Shown here: positions 36,981 through 46,375 of the stretch, one piece after another
How the letters are laid out: each line of letters starts with the position of its first letter
Numbering within the stretch: position 1 is the first letter of the stretch
Assembly (NCBI RefSeq): GCF_006149005.1
Contig: NZ_VBSL01000018.1
Span: 60,977-124,976, forward strand
DNA: 64,000 bases
Direction: 5' to 3'
Source of the DNA: Larkinella sp. C7
GTDB taxonomy: Bacteria; Bacteroidota; Bacteroidia; Cytophagales; Spirosomataceae
The notes under the pieces: generated by a model
What the model was told of the DNA's origin: nothing
What the model saw: the letters and a program-made list of their open reading frames with translations, nothing else
The model's database searches: none
Program-made: the position numbers and the translations under genes

Positions 36981-38189
36981 ATGACCCAGGCCTTTGTTTA
37001 TGACGCTGTTCGCACCCCCCGTGGCCGGGGAAAAAGTGACGGCTCCCTGCACGACGTCCAGCCCATTCAGTTACTGACCAGCGTTCTGCACGAACTCAAA
37101 AACCGGAACCAACTCGACACAGCCCTTCTCGACGACATCATCATGGGCTGCGTAACGCCCATTGGCGAACAGGGGGCCGACATAGCCCGCACCGCCGTCA
37201 TCGAAGCGGGCTATGCCGAAACCGTCGCCGGGGTGCAATTAAACCGCTTTTGTTCGTCCGGACTCGAAGCCATCAACATGGCAGCCGCTTATGTCCTGTC
37301 GGGGCAATTTGAGGCCGTTGTGGCCGGTGGCGTGGAGTCGATGTCGCGCGTTCCCATCGGGTCCGACGGAGGGGCTCTTTTCATGAACCCGCAGATTGTG
37401 GCTCGTCACAACATCATTCCGCAGGGCATTTCCGCCGATTTAATTGCGACCAAATACGGTTTTAGCCGCGCCGATGCCGACGCCTTTGCCGCCGAGTCCT
37501 ACCGACGGGCCACGATAGCCCAGCAGGAAAACCGATTTGGCCGGACGCTGGTTGCCATCAAAGATGAGCTCGGTACAACCTTGCTCGACCGCGACGAAGG
37601 CGTTCGTCCGGGCACCACCGCCGAAAGTCTGTCGAAACTAAAACCCGCCTTCGAAGCCATCGGGAAAGCCGGTTTCGATGCGCTGGCCTTACTAAAATAC
37701 GCCGATCTGGCCCAGATTAACCACATTCACCACGCCGGCAATTCCTCACAAATTGTCGATGGAGCCGCCGGACTGTTGATTGGTTCGAAAGAATTTGGCG
37801 AAAAAACCGGTCTGAAACCCCGCGCCCGCATTCGGGCTTTTGCCGTTATTGGAACCGAACCGACGATTATGCTCACCGGGGTGGTTCCGGCCACGCAAAA
37901 AGTGTTGAAAAAAGCCGGTATGCAGCTCAGCGACATCGACCTGTTCGAAGTGAATGAAGCATTTGCGGCCGTTCCGCTGCTGTATATGGACCAATTGGGC
38001 GTCGATCACAGCCGGTTGAATGTGAACGGCGGAGCCATTGCCCTGGGTCATCCGCTGGGCGCAACCGGGGCCATTCTTTCGGCAACACTTTTGGACGAAC
38101 TGGAACGAACCGGTCGGCAAACGGGGCTGGCAACGCTCTGCGTGGGCGGAGGAATGGGCGTTGCCACGGTTTTTGAACGAATCAACTAA
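36981..38189 (+). CDS. acetyl-CoA C-acyltransferase (thiolase)
   Basis: 402 residues. It catalyses the thiolytic last step of fatty-acid beta-oxidation. The nucleophile Cys91 lies in LNRFCSSGLEAI, with VAGGVESMS, VNEAFAAVPLLYMDQLG, NGGAIALGHPLGATGA (active-site His) and the second catalytic Cys387 in TLCVGGGMG. All thiolase-I motifs are intact. The FadB-like gene starts 11 bases downstream, so the pair forms a beta-oxidation operon. Confidence 0.96.
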   Translation: MTQAFVYDAVRTPRGRGKSDGSLHDVQPIQLLTSVLHELKNRNQLDTALLDDIIMGCVTPIGEQGADIARTAVIEAGYAETVAGVQLNRFCSSGLEAINMAAAYVLSGQFEAVVAGGVESMSRVPIGSDGGALFMNPQIVARHNIIPQGISADLIATKYGFSRADADAFAAESYRRATIAQQENRFGRTLVAIKDELGTTLLDRDEGVRPGTTAESLSKLKPAFEAIGKAGFDALALLKYADLAQINHIHHAGNSSQIVDGAAGLLIGSKEFGEKTGLKPRARIRAFAVIGTEPTIMLTGVVPATQKVLKKAGMQLSDIDLFEVNEAFAAVPLLYMDQLGVDHSRLNVNGGAIALGHPLGATGAILSATLLDELERTGRQTGLATLCVGGGMGVATVFERIN

Positions 38190-38199
38190 GCCATTGACC

Positions 38200-40362
38200 A
38201 TGATTAACTACACCATCGACCGAAACGTCGCCATGCTGAGCTGGAACATGACCAGCTCGCCCATGAACGTGCTCAACGACGACTCCATTCCGGCGTTTGA
38301 GGCTGCATTGCAACGGGCTTACGACGACGCGGAGGTCAAAGGCATTATTGTTACGTCGGAGAAAAATGAATTCATCGCCGGCGCCGATCTGAAGATGATT
38401 CTTCGCAATAATGATAAAGAGCCGGGCGACATGTTGAAAGTCTCAGCGGAACTGAACCGGGTTTTCCGGGCCATCGAAACATCGGGCAAGCCGGTTGTCG
38501 CTGCCATCAACGGTACGGCGCTGGGCGGGGGGTACGAAGCCTGCCTGGCCTGTCACCACCGGATTGCGCTCGACAACCCGAAAGCCGTCATCGGTTTGCC
38601 CGAAGTAACGCTCGGTTTGCTGCCCGGCGGGGGCGGAACCCAGCGATTGCCCCGGATGCTCGGGATGGAAGCCGCCCTGCCGTTGTTGCTGGAAGGCAAA
38701 CGCGTGAGCCCGAAAGAAGCCCTGGCCCTGGGTCTGGTGGATGAACTGGCAACCTCCCGCGACGAACTGCTGGAAAAAGCGTTTGCGTGGCTTTCCGCCA
38801 ATCCCGAACCCTTGCAGCCGTGGGACGAGCGCGACCGCAAAACCGGTCGGATTGTCGGAAGAGAGCATTTCAAGGTGCCGGGTGGAGCGGTGCAAAGCCC
38901 AACGGGGGCGCGGGTTTTCAGTGCGGGAACAGCGATGCTGATGGAAAAAACGCGCGGAAACTACCCGGCACCCCTCGCCATCCTGTCGTGCGTTTACGAA
39001 GGCTTACAGGTGAACATCGACCGCGCGCTGGTGATCGAAGCCCGGTATTTTGTCCAGGTCGCGACCTCGAAAGTAGCCAAGGGGTTGATCCAGACGATGT
39101 TTCTGGGTTTGAACGAGGTCAACAAAGGCATCAGCCGTCCGAAGACGATTCCGCCGACGGACGTTAAAAAAGTGGGAATTCTGGGGGCTGGCATGATGGG
39201 GTCGGGCATTGCGTACGCAACCGCACTGGCCGGTATCGAAGCGGTTTTGAAAGATGTGTCGGTCGAAGCGGCCGAAAAAGGAAAAGCCTATTCGCGGACG
39301 GTTTTCAAAAAAGCCATCGAGCGCGGGAAAGGAACGCCCGAAAAGGCCGAAGCTACCTTGAGTCTGATCAAAACTACCGCCGAAGCCGAAGATTTGCGGG
39401 GCTGTGATCTCATTATTGAAGCGGTTTTTGAAAACCGTGATTTGAAAGCCCAGGTCACGAAAGAAGCTGAATCGATGCTGGTTGAATCGGGCGTTTTTGC
39501 GTCGAACACCTCGACCCTGCCGATCAGCGGGTTGGCGCAGGCATCGGCCAAACCCGAAAATTTTATCGGTCTGCATTTCTTTTCGCCGGTCGATAAGATG
39601 CAGTTGGTGGAGGTTATTGTGGGAAAACAAACGTCGGACTATGCGCTCGCTTTCGCCCTGGATTTTGTGAAAAAGATCCGCAAAACGCCGATTGTCGTCA
39701 ACGACGCCCACGGTTTTTACACATCGCGGGTGTTTACGACCTATACCTCAGAAAGCATGGAACTGCTGAAAGAGGGCGTCAATCCGGTCTTGATCGAAAA
39801 CGCGGGCAAAAATGCCGGGATGCCCGTGGGGCCGCTGGCGGTTTCTGACGAGGTTTCGCTGGATTTGATCAGCAAAATTTCCAGTCAGAGCATCCACGAC
39901 GGCATGATGACCGACGACGATACGGTGCACCAGGTGGCCGGAAAATTTGTGGCTCTGGGCCGGTTGGGGAAAAAATCGAAAGCCGGTTTTTACGAGTATC
40001 CCGAAGGCGAAAAGAAATACCTCTGGCCGGGACTGTCGGAACTCTTTCCGCTGGCCGACCAACAGCCGACGGTTGACGAAGTTAAAACGCGGCTGTTGTA
40101 CCGGCAGGTAATCGAAACCGTACGCTGTTTTGAAGAAGGCGTGATTCGAACCCAACTGGATGCCGACATTGGCTCCATTCTGGGCTGGGGTTTTCCGGCC
40201 TACACGGGCGGCACGTTGTCGTTTGTCGATTTTGTGGGCATAAGGAGCTTCGTGCAGGAAGCCGACCGGCTGGCCGATGCCTACGGAGAGCGGTTTCGCC
40301 CCACCCAAAAACTGCGCGACAAAGCCGAACAGGGAAACAGCCGTTTTGAACAGACCAATTAA
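38200..40362 (+). CDS. FadB/FadJ-like enoyl-CoA hydratase / 3-hydroxyacyl-CoA dehydrogenase
   Basis: 720 residues from ATG 38200; an upstream in-frame ATG lies inside the thiolase and is rejected. N-terminal crotonase domain: ITSEK-type strand, [12 protein letters not shown] (oxyanion loop), [22 protein letters not shown] and the catalytic-Glu region [19 protein letters not shown]. The C-terminal 3-hydroxyacyl-CoA dehydrogenase domain has [20 protein letters not shown] (NAD) and [17 protein letters not shown]. Together with the preceding thiolase it performs the last three steps of beta-oxidation. Length and order of domains match the FadB/FadJ family. Confidence 0.95.
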   Translation: MINYTIDRNVAMLSWNMTSSPMNVLNDDSIPAFEAALQRAYDDAEVKGIIVTSEKNEFIAGADLKMILRNNDKEPGDMLKVSAELNRVFRAIETSGKPVVAAINGTALGGGYEACLACHHRIALDNPKAVIGLPEVTLGLLPGGGGTQRLPRMLGMEAALPLLLEGKRVSPKEALALGLVDELATSRDELLEKAFAWLSANPEPLQPWDERDRKTGRIVGREHFKVPGGAVQSPTGARVFSAGTAMLMEKTRGNYPAPLAILSCVYEGLQVNIDRALVIEARYFVQVATSKVAKGLIQTMFLGLNEVNKGISRPKTIPPTDVKKVGILGAGMMGSGIAYATALAGIEAVLKDVSVEAAEKGKAYSRTVFKKAIERGKGTPEKAEATLSLIKTTAEAEDLRGCDLIIEAVFENRDLKAQVTKEAESMLVESGVFASNTSTLPISGLAQASAKPENFIGLHFFSPVDKMQLVEVIVGKQTSDYALAFALDFVKKIRKTPIVVNDAHGFYTSRVFTTYTSESMELLKEGVNPVLIENAGKNAGMPVGPLAVSDEVSLDLISKISSQSIHDGMMTDDDTVHQVAGKFVALGRLGKKSKAGFYEYPEGEKKYLWPGLSELFPLADQQPTVDEVKTRLLYRQVIETVRCFEEGVIRTQLDADIGSILGWGFPAYTGGTLSFVDFVGIRSFVQEADRLADAYGERFRPTQKLRDKAEQGNSRFEQTN

Positions 40363-40380
40363 ATTATACACTTCACAATC

Positions 40381-41877
40381 ATGCAGAAATCATACGGCCT
40401 TTTCCTAACCGGTTTTTTCCTCTCCGCCCTTGCGGTGGCCCAGCCGGTGGCTAAACTTCCCGAATCCAAACTCAGCCGCACCGAACTCGAAGCGCACATG
40501 CGCTTTCTGGCCGCCGACGAACTCCAGGGTCGCCGGACGGGCGATCCGGGCAATTTTGTGGCCGCCCGCTACCTTGCCGAACAATTTCGGACGCTGGGGC
40601 TAAAACCGGTGGCCGGGCAACCGGATTATTTTCAGAAAGTACCCTTTCTTCGGTCAAAACCGGCCGCTTACGCCCGACTGCAAATCGGCAGCGATTCGCT
40701 GCAACCGGGAAAACAGTTTGTGGTCATTGGCGGGAAGGAAACCAATCTGAAAGCGGAAACCGTGTACGTCGGCTATGGCCTTACGGAAACCGCCGACGGC
40801 TACAATGGACGGGATGTGAAGGGCAAAATCGTGGTGGCTCAGGTCGGTTCGCCGGAAGCCACCACCAACCGCGCCTTGCTGGCGGCTTCGGAACAGAAGC
40901 GGAAACTAGCTGCCAAGAAAGGAGCCGTAGGGCTGATAGAATTGTATACAAGCGGAACGTATCCGTGGCCGATTGTAACCCGTGCGTTTCAGGGTGAGCA
41001 AATGACACTGGCCACGTCCACCGAATTACCGACGCTGTTGCACCTTTGGGTTGATAACGGAAAAAACCAGTTGGCCGGACTGAAAGAGGCTACCCAAACG
41101 GTGACGGTTCAGACGTCGGGGCGTTCGCAACAGTTTGTCGATGCAGTGAATGTCGCGGGGGTTATTGAAGGAACGGATCCGAAATTGAAGGACGAATACG
41201 TGTTACTGTCGGCCCATTTCGATCATGTGGGTATTGGCAAACAGGGCGGTCAGCCGTATACGTCGGCGGACAGTATCTTCAACGGGGCGCGGGACAACGC
41301 TTTTGGAACCGTGGCGCTCCTGGCATCAGCGAAGGCCTTGCAGGCTCAGCGGCCCAAACGTTCGATTCTGATTCTGGCACTGACGGCCGAAGAAACGGGA
41401 TTGCTGGGCAGTCGGTATTACGCTGAACACCCGCTGATCCCTTTGAAACAAACCATTTTCAACCTCAACAGCGATGGTGCAGGTTACAATGACACCACGC
41501 TCGTTTCGGTGGTAGGATTGGAGCGCACGGGTGCAAAAACCGAGATTGAAACCGCCAGCAAAGCGTTTGGACTGAGCGTTTTTGCCGATCCGGCCCCCGA
41601 ACAAAACCTGTTCGACCGTTCCGATAATGTCAATTTTGCGGTGAAAGGTATCCCGGCCCCGACTTTCTCAGCCGGTTTTAAGAAATTCGATGAGGAACTT
41701 ATGAAGTATTACCACCAGGCGGCCGACAACCCGGAGACGATAGACTTTGGGTATTTGCTCAAGTTCAGCCAGGCCTTTTCGTATGCCGCCCGGTTAATTG
41801 CCAACAGACCCGCCCGGCCGCAGTGGGTTGCCGGTGATAAATACGAAGCCGCTTCAAAAGCGTTATACGGACAGTGA
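40381..41877 (+). CDS. secreted M28-family metallopeptidase with PA-type insert
   Basis: 498 residues with a signal peptide (to about SALAVAQP). The central PA-like part (VYVGYGLTETADGYNGRDVKGKIVV) precedes the M28 peptidase core. Zinc ligands and catalytic residues are suggested by LSAHFDHVGIG (His279, Asp281), NGARDNAFGTVALL (Asp), LTAEETGLLGSRYY (Glu-Glu) and NLNSDGAG (Asp). The substrate is probably peptides or amino-acyl derivatives in the periplasm. It lies 18 bases after the fadB-like gene, and a hairpin follows its stop. Confidence 0.9.
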   Translation: MQKSYGLFLTGFFLSALAVAQPVAKLPESKLSRTELEAHMRFLAADELQGRRTGDPGNFVAARYLAEQFRTLGLKPVAGQPDYFQKVPFLRSKPAAYARLQIGSDSLQPGKQFVVIGGKETNLKAETVYVGYGLTETADGYNGRDVKGKIVVAQVGSPEATTNRALLAASEQKRKLAAKKGAVGLIELYTSGTYPWPIVTRAFQGEQMTLATSTELPTLLHLWVDNGKNQLAGLKEATQTVTVQTSGRSQQFVDAVNVAGVIEGTDPKLKDEYVLLSAHFDHVGIGKQGGQPYTSADSIFNGARDNAFGTVALLASAKALQAQRPKRSILILALTAEETGLLGSRYYAEHPLIPLKQTIFNLNSDGAGYNDTTLVSVVGLERTGAKTEIETASKAFGLSVFADPAPEQNLFDRSDNVNFAVKGIPAPTFSAGFKKFDEELMKYYHQAADNPETIDFGYLLKFSQAFSYAARLIANRPARPQWVAGDKYEAASKALYGQ

Positions 41878-41882
41878 TATAC

Positions 41883-41916
41883 GTATCCAAGGGCCGCACA
41901 GACGGCCCTTGGATAC
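41883..41916. terminator. bidirectional hairpin between convergent genes
   Basis: GTATCCAAGGGCCG and CGGCCCTTGGATAC form a perfect 14-bp stem with a 6-base loop, 5 bases after the peptidase stop and 4 bases before the 3' end of the minus-strand barrel gene. A strong T-run is absent on either side, so efficiency is uncertain. Confidence 0.6.
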
Positions 41917-41920
41917 GGGC

Positions 41921-42559
41921 TTAATAATTTCGGCCAATGCCGAAGCTGTAACCGAGGGTAAGCGATACGGTTGAATTACCGAGCCAGGGCGATGGATTCG
42001 TTCTGACGTTCGTAAGGCCGAGGGTATACCGCGCATCGATCAGGAAACGCTGGCGATTTTTGACTTTGAAATTAGCCTGAAAACCAGCCGTTCCGCCCAG
42101 ATCGAGGGGTTCAAACTCCTCATCGGTTTTCGCATCGGGGAAAGCCTGCCCCTGATAAATAGAATTCGTCCGTTTGGAGTTCAGCAAAATTCCCAAAGAG
42201 GGTCCGATGAACAGATTGGGGCGGAAATTACCGCTCAGATTCAGATAATACCGGGCAACCACCGGAATCTCCAGGTAATTGAGGTGTTGCGTATGGCTGC
42301 TTCGGTCGCTGGGCTGATCGTATTTACCACCCCGTTGTGAATACAGAATGTCTGCCGAAATACCAAAGTGATTGATCGAACTGTAGCTGACAAAGCCACC
42401 CGCCACTAAACCAACTTTGGCATTGTAATAACTGCTCTTGCCATACAGACTCGAGATATTGACACCCAGACGGGGGCCGGCACTCCAGCGTTGCTGAGCC
42501 AGCAGGGTAGACGAGCTGGTTACTAATAACATCATTCCCAATACTATACTTCTTCTCAT
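41921..42559 (-). CDS. porin-family outer-membrane beta-barrel protein
   Basis: 212 residues from ATG 42559 (MRRSIVLGMMLLVTSSSTLLAQQ, a clean signal peptide); an ATG at 42580 would add seven residues, while a longer upstream frame is unlikely. The mature protein has PRLGVNISSLYGK, VGLVAGGFVSYS, FGISADILYSQRG, LEIPVVARYYLN, GPSLGILLNS and a terminal SLTLGYSFGIGRNY, the pattern of Bacteroidota PorT/OmpA-like eight-stranded barrels. Specific function is unknown. Confidence 0.85.
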   Translation of the reverse strand: MRRSIVLGMMLLVTSSSTLLAQQRWSAGPRLGVNISSLYGKSSYYNAKVGLVAGGFVSYSSINHFGISADILYSQRGGKYDQPSDRSSHTQHLNYLEIPVVARYYLNLSGNFRPNLFIGPSLGILLNSKRTNSIYQGQAFPDAKTDEEFEPLDLGGTAGFQANFKVKNRQRFLIDARYTLGLTNVRTNPSPWLGNSTVSLTLGYSFGIGRNY

Positions 42560-42769
42560 TGTGCAATGTAATCGATTCATTCGCGTGAGGTGAGTTTGAT
42601 TTGCATTCATTACAACTGTTCCTGTCATTAAATGTTTGACATTCTTTCGAAGGGCGCAAAGATAAAGGTTTCCGCAAACCGGTGCCGCTTTAAAGAGACC
42701 GAATCCACGGAACGAAAACGAGCATCGGTTGCACCGGTTTTCGGCGGTGCTTTTAAAAGGCAACGGATT

Positions 42770-44359
42770 TTAGCCGCTGGCATTGCTCATTTTCTCCGAT
42801 AAAGCGTTGGCTTCGCGGATCACCTCCGCCGGATAAGCGTTCAGTTCCAGGATCCGAATGGCGTTCCGGGTCTTGAGATTGCCTTCCCGGAGCTTGAAAT
42901 CAAAAGCAATTCGGTCTTCCTCCACGATTTCAGTAAAGTGGTATAGATCAAACGTATCTTTTAGATAATCAGTCAGTTCGATGTCGTGCGTAGAAACAAA
43001 AACCAGGTGCGGCCCTTTGTTCAGATAGGTCAGTACGGCTTTTCCGGCCGCGATCCGCTCGACAGTATTGGTTCCTTTGAAGAGTTCATCCAGCAGAAAT
43101 AAGGTCTGGATTTCGGACTGACTTTCGTCGATCATTCCTTTAATGGTCAGCACTTCCTCGAAATAATAACTCTTCTCGCTGAGCAGATCGTCGGCGATGC
43201 GAATGGCAGACAAAATGCGCATCGGAGGTATCGTAAACGCATTGGCGAAACAGGTGTGAATGGTTTGGGCCAGAATACAATTGATCCCGATCGTTCGGAT
43301 AAAGGTCGTTTTTCCCGACATGTTCGATCCGGTCAGCAAAACCGATTTATCGACTAGGGTGATGGAATTGGCAACAGGATTGGGAATCAGCGGATGATAC
43401 AAATCCGTCGCGCTGAGTTTTTTCGCCTTCTCAGTGATTTCCGGCTGGCAATAGTGCGTTACGCCTTTCCGCAGCGAGGCAATGGACAGGGCCGTATCGA
43501 TTCTGCCGACATACTGAAAAACCGCGTCGATCTGCGCCCTTTTCGCATCGATTTGGTGGAGTACCCGAAACAGCAACAGCGGTTCGATGAGAAACAAGGC
43601 TTTGACAAGTTCCGTAAGCACTTCCACGATCATGCCCACTTCACTCTGCAATTTGGACTCCAGTTTGAAGAAAGACATGGAATAGCCCATTTCATTGAGG
43701 GTTTCAATCGCCTGATCGACGTGATCAGTTTCCGGTTTTAACGCTTCGTGTTGGCGCAGGTCTTTCGCAACCTGATTTAAACGAAGCAGTTGCGGAATCG
43801 AGGCAATGTACTGGTATACATTATTTTTGTTCCAGTAATGAATGGCATAATTAATCGCCAAAACGCCAAATAACCCTAAAAAGGCGGGTGGGTAAAAAGG
43901 AAGCAACAGCAGCAGAAAAACGCTGATAAAAGGAAGCATCTTTACCACCCAAAACCAGTCGGGAGGCTGAAGATGGGATTTTAAAAACAGCGACGGAATG
44001 TAGTAGGCGTTCTGGTGTGAAAGGCTGGCGAGCTGAATTCCTGCATCCTGCCGTAATTCGCCATTGTTCTGAAAGGTTTTGATGAGACGTTCGAAGGACA
44101 GGTTTTTAGCCTCTAAAAAATCGATGGTTCGCAGCCTGGCATATAAATATTGCTGGCCCACTCTCGAAACCGTCCGGTCTACAAACATGAAAACCTCATC
44201 AAAGTCCAGGTCCTGATAGGTCTTTTCGGAAATCAGGTGATCCGTGCTTTCTTTCGGCCGGTTGGCGAAGAATTGCTCAATCCTGAAAAAATCGAAGGAC
44301 TCTGATTTGGGTTTGCCGTAGGTCTCCTGTAGTTGCGCCTTTTTTTTGGATTGAAGCAT
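42770..44359 (-). CDS. membrane-anchored MutS-like ATPase
   Basis: 529 residues. The C-terminal third is a MutS domain V ATPase: Walker A TGSNMSGKTTFIRTIG (about residues 343-357), LFLLDELFKGTN (Walker B/D-loop) and STHDIELTDYL. The N-terminal mismatch-recognition domain of MutS is absent, and a strongly hydrophobic stretch at about residues 138-175 (KMLPFISVFLLLLLP, AFLGLFGVLAINYAI) looks like two membrane helices. Such short MutS-related proteins are widespread in Bacteroidota, with unknown function; a role in ordinary mismatch repair is unlikely. Neighbours give no clear clue. Confidence 0.88.
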   Translation of the reverse strand: MLQSKKKAQLQETYGKPKSESFDFFRIEQFFANRPKESTDHLISEKTYQDLDFDEVFMFVDRTVSRVGQQYLYARLRTIDFLEAKNLSFERLIKTFQNNGELRQDAGIQLASLSHQNAYYIPSLFLKSHLQPPDWFWVVKMLPFISVFLLLLLPFYPPAFLGLFGVLAINYAIHYWNKNNVYQYIASIPQLLRLNQVAKDLRQHEALKPETDHVDQAIETLNEMGYSMSFFKLESKLQSEVGMIVEVLTELVKALFLIEPLLLFRVLHQIDAKRAQIDAVFQYVGRIDTALSIASLRKGVTHYCQPEITEKAKKLSATDLYHPLIPNPVANSITLVDKSVLLTGSNMSGKTTFIRTIGINCILAQTIHTCFANAFTIPPMRILSAIRIADDLLSEKSYYFEEVLTIKGMIDESQSEIQTLFLLDELFKGTNTVERIAAGKAVLTYLNKGPHLVFVSTHDIELTDYLKDTFDLYHFTEIVEEDRIAFDFKLREGNLKTRNAIRILELNAYPAEVIREANALSEKMSNASG

Positions 44360-44454
44360 GTCTTTTCCGGAGCAGGTGACCGGTTTGGGTAGAACATCAG
44401 TATGGCAAGTTACCGGGAATTTCCGCCGAAAACAGCCCCGCCGGTTAGACGGTT

Positions 44455-45681
44455 TCAGAACGCAATGTCCTGTTCTACAAACTGGATGAGTGGTTTGCCA
44501 TTCCGGAAAGCCGGTTTCCAGCGCGGGCCTTCACGGATGAGCCGGACCGCTTCTTCATCGCAACCATAACCCAAGGATTGAACAATCGTGAACTGGCTGA
44601 CCGAACCGTCGGCAGCGACCTGAAACCGGACGCGCACCGTGCCGGTAACGGTTTTCGCCTTCGCTTCTGGCGGCATCCGGCGGTTTTCTTCGACATAGGT
44701 TTTGAAGTTGGCAGGAGCGGAGGGAGGGGCCATTCCAGGAAGATTATTCCCGGCAACGGCACCCGTCAACTCGGTCTTCCGTTGAACAGAATACCCGGTT
44801 ACAACGACTTCCGCCAGTTCCTGTGGATCTGGGCTCAGTTGAATAACGTTGGCAGGCAGATCACTTACCCGTACCTCCTGCTTCAAATAACCGATATAAC
44901 TAATTTGTAGCGTATCACTTTTCTGTACCCGATCCATCCGAAAATGTCCCGTTGTATCGGTCGTGCTTCGGCGTTGGGAATTTTTAACGAGGATCGAAGC
45001 ACCGGCCAGGGGCAGATTGGTTTCGTCAACGATCCGACCGCTTATGATCTGGCGTTGTATTACGTCAGGATTTACCCGGATGCGTTGTCTCGCAGGGGCG
45101 GGTATTGCTGATGGCTGAATGTTGTATAGAAGGCCCGGGTTTAATGCATTCGCGATTCGGTCATTCGTTAGAATCGTGAGGCTATCAGTTGACATCCTAC
45201 TCTTTTGAGTTGGTAACGCGCTTTTCGGTGGTGCAACCTTTTTTGCAATCTGCTCCGAGTGAGGGATTTCAATAGGAACGACCCTTGGAGCATCTTCCTT
45301 TGAAGCTGAAATCTGAGGCTGGGGAACTGGCAAACCAACTACGTTCTCCGATTCTGGTTTTTCATGCCACCGCATATACAAACCAATACTTAACACAAGC
45401 ACCACCGATGCTGCGGCTGCCGGGATCCAAACCGGCCATCGCCGGACTTTTTGGTCGCCGATGCGGTTTTGCAACCGTTCGCGCAACGCATTCGACGCCG
45501 TACTGAGCGCAACACCTTCCTGTTCAGCGGTTTCCAGCCCTTCCAGCGCGTCGGCATACAACGGATTTTCCAGCAACAGCCGTTCCACCCGGTGCTGGTC
45601 GGCAGCGGAAAGCGTACCGGCCCGGTAGTTGCGCAGGTCGTCGGCGGTCAGGAGGTCGTTATGTCGGTTGGCATCAGTCAT
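44455..45681 (-). CDS. anti-sigma-like / SusC-type regulatory domain / TonB C-terminal fusion
   Basis: 408 residues with an unusual mosaic. Residues 1-82 are cytoplasmic and anti-sigma-like (LTADDLRNYRAGTLSAADQHR, ENPLYADALEGLE). A transmembrane helix spans about 83-103, then a Pro/Ser linker. Residues 212-285 form a carboxypeptidase-regulatory-like domain (ISGRIVDETNLPLAGASIL) followed by EVVVTGYSVQRKTELTGAV, the TonB-box/plug entry of SusC proteins. Residues 325-408 form a TonB C-terminal domain (VTGTVRVRFQVAADGSVSQF, GYGCDEEAVRLI). The start overlaps the upstream sigma gene by 8 bases, so it is very probably that factor's regulator. Confidence 0.85.
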   Translation of the reverse strand: MTDANRHNDLLTADDLRNYRAGTLSAADQHRVERLLLENPLYADALEGLETAEQEGVALSTASNALRERLQNRIGDQKVRRWPVWIPAAAASVVLVLSIGLYMRWHEKPESENVVGLPVPQPQISASKEDAPRVVPIEIPHSEQIAKKVAPPKSALPTQKSRMSTDSLTILTNDRIANALNPGLLYNIQPSAIPAPARQRIRVNPDVIQRQIISGRIVDETNLPLAGASILVKNSQRRSTTDTTGHFRMDRVQKSDTLQISYIGYLKQEVRVSDLPANVIQLSPDPQELAEVVVTGYSVQRKTELTGAVAGNNLPGMAPPSAPANFKTYVEENRRMPPEAKAKTVTGTVRVRFQVAADGSVSQFTIVQSLGYGCDEEAVRLIREGPRWKPAFRNGKPLIQFVEQDIAF

Positions 45682-46264
45682 GGATTGCGTCGGTGTTCCG
45701 GTCCAGGCAGATTTTCAGGTTACGCCGGCCATTTTGCAGATGGCTTTTCACGTGCTTGGGATCGTAGCCGGTCAGTTCGGCGATGTCGGCATAGGTTTTC
45801 TGGTTCAGGTAAAACAGAGAAATGCTGGTGCGTTGTTCCTCCGACAGCTTTTTCAGGCAATCGTCCAGTTGGTTCAACTTCATTTCCAGTTCCAGACCGT
45901 CGGTTTCAGGCCAAACCGTCAGCGGCATTGCTCTGATTTCGGTCTCGTCATTCACCTCTCCCGCGATCATTTTCCGTTGTCGCAAGTGCATTAGGCAATG
46001 GTTCCGGGCGGTCGAATGAAGCCAGCTTTTAAAGTTCTGAATCTCGTATTTCCGCAAATCCGTAATCAGTTGTTCAAATAACTGCATCACCGCGTCCTTG
46101 CTTTCGTCTTCGTCGCGCAAATACTTGTAACACACCGCATACACCAGGTCCATATACCGTTCGTACAACGCCCCAAGCAGTTCCAGATCGCCCGTAGCCT
46201 TATAAGCCGAAAGGTAATCGGCGTCGGTAATGGGTTTGGATTTTCGGAACTGCCTGAAAAACAT
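45674..46264 (-). CDS. ECF-type RNA polymerase sigma factor
   Basis: 196 residues from ATG 46264 (MFFRQFRK), which fits better than an upstream frame start. Region 2: LGALYERYMDLVYAVCYKYL, DESKDAVMQLFEQLI and FKSWLHSTARNHCL. Region 4: LSEEQRTSISLFYLNQKTYADIAELTGYDPKHVKSHL. The 3' end overlaps the anti-sigma/TonB fusion by 8 bases, signifying translational coupling. It is divergent from the vWA gene (start 46376), with 111 bases between them likely holding both promoters. Confidence 0.92.
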   Translation of the reverse strand: MFFRQFRKSKPITDADYLSAYKATGDLELLGALYERYMDLVYAVCYKYLRDEDESKDAVMQLFEQLITDLRKYEIQNFKSWLHSTARNHCLMHLRQRKMIAGEVNDETEIRAMPLTVWPETDGLELEMKLNQLDDCLKKLSEEQRTSISLFYLNQKTYADIAELTGYDPKHVKSHLQNGRRNLKICLDRNTDAIHD

Positions 46265-46375
46265 ATGCTGGATACGGCTGCCGTGCAACTTACAAAAAAA
46301 AGTTTCGGTGCCGTATGGAATTCAAAACCGGTTTGCATCCATAGGAGAAAAAAGACTCCTCAATTCCATACGACC

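Noticed and set aside
38038..38199. Longer N-terminus for the FadB-like protein
   Set aside because: The upstream extension lies inside the thiolase coding sequence in another frame and lacks crotonase similarity; ATG 38200 begins exactly at the domain.
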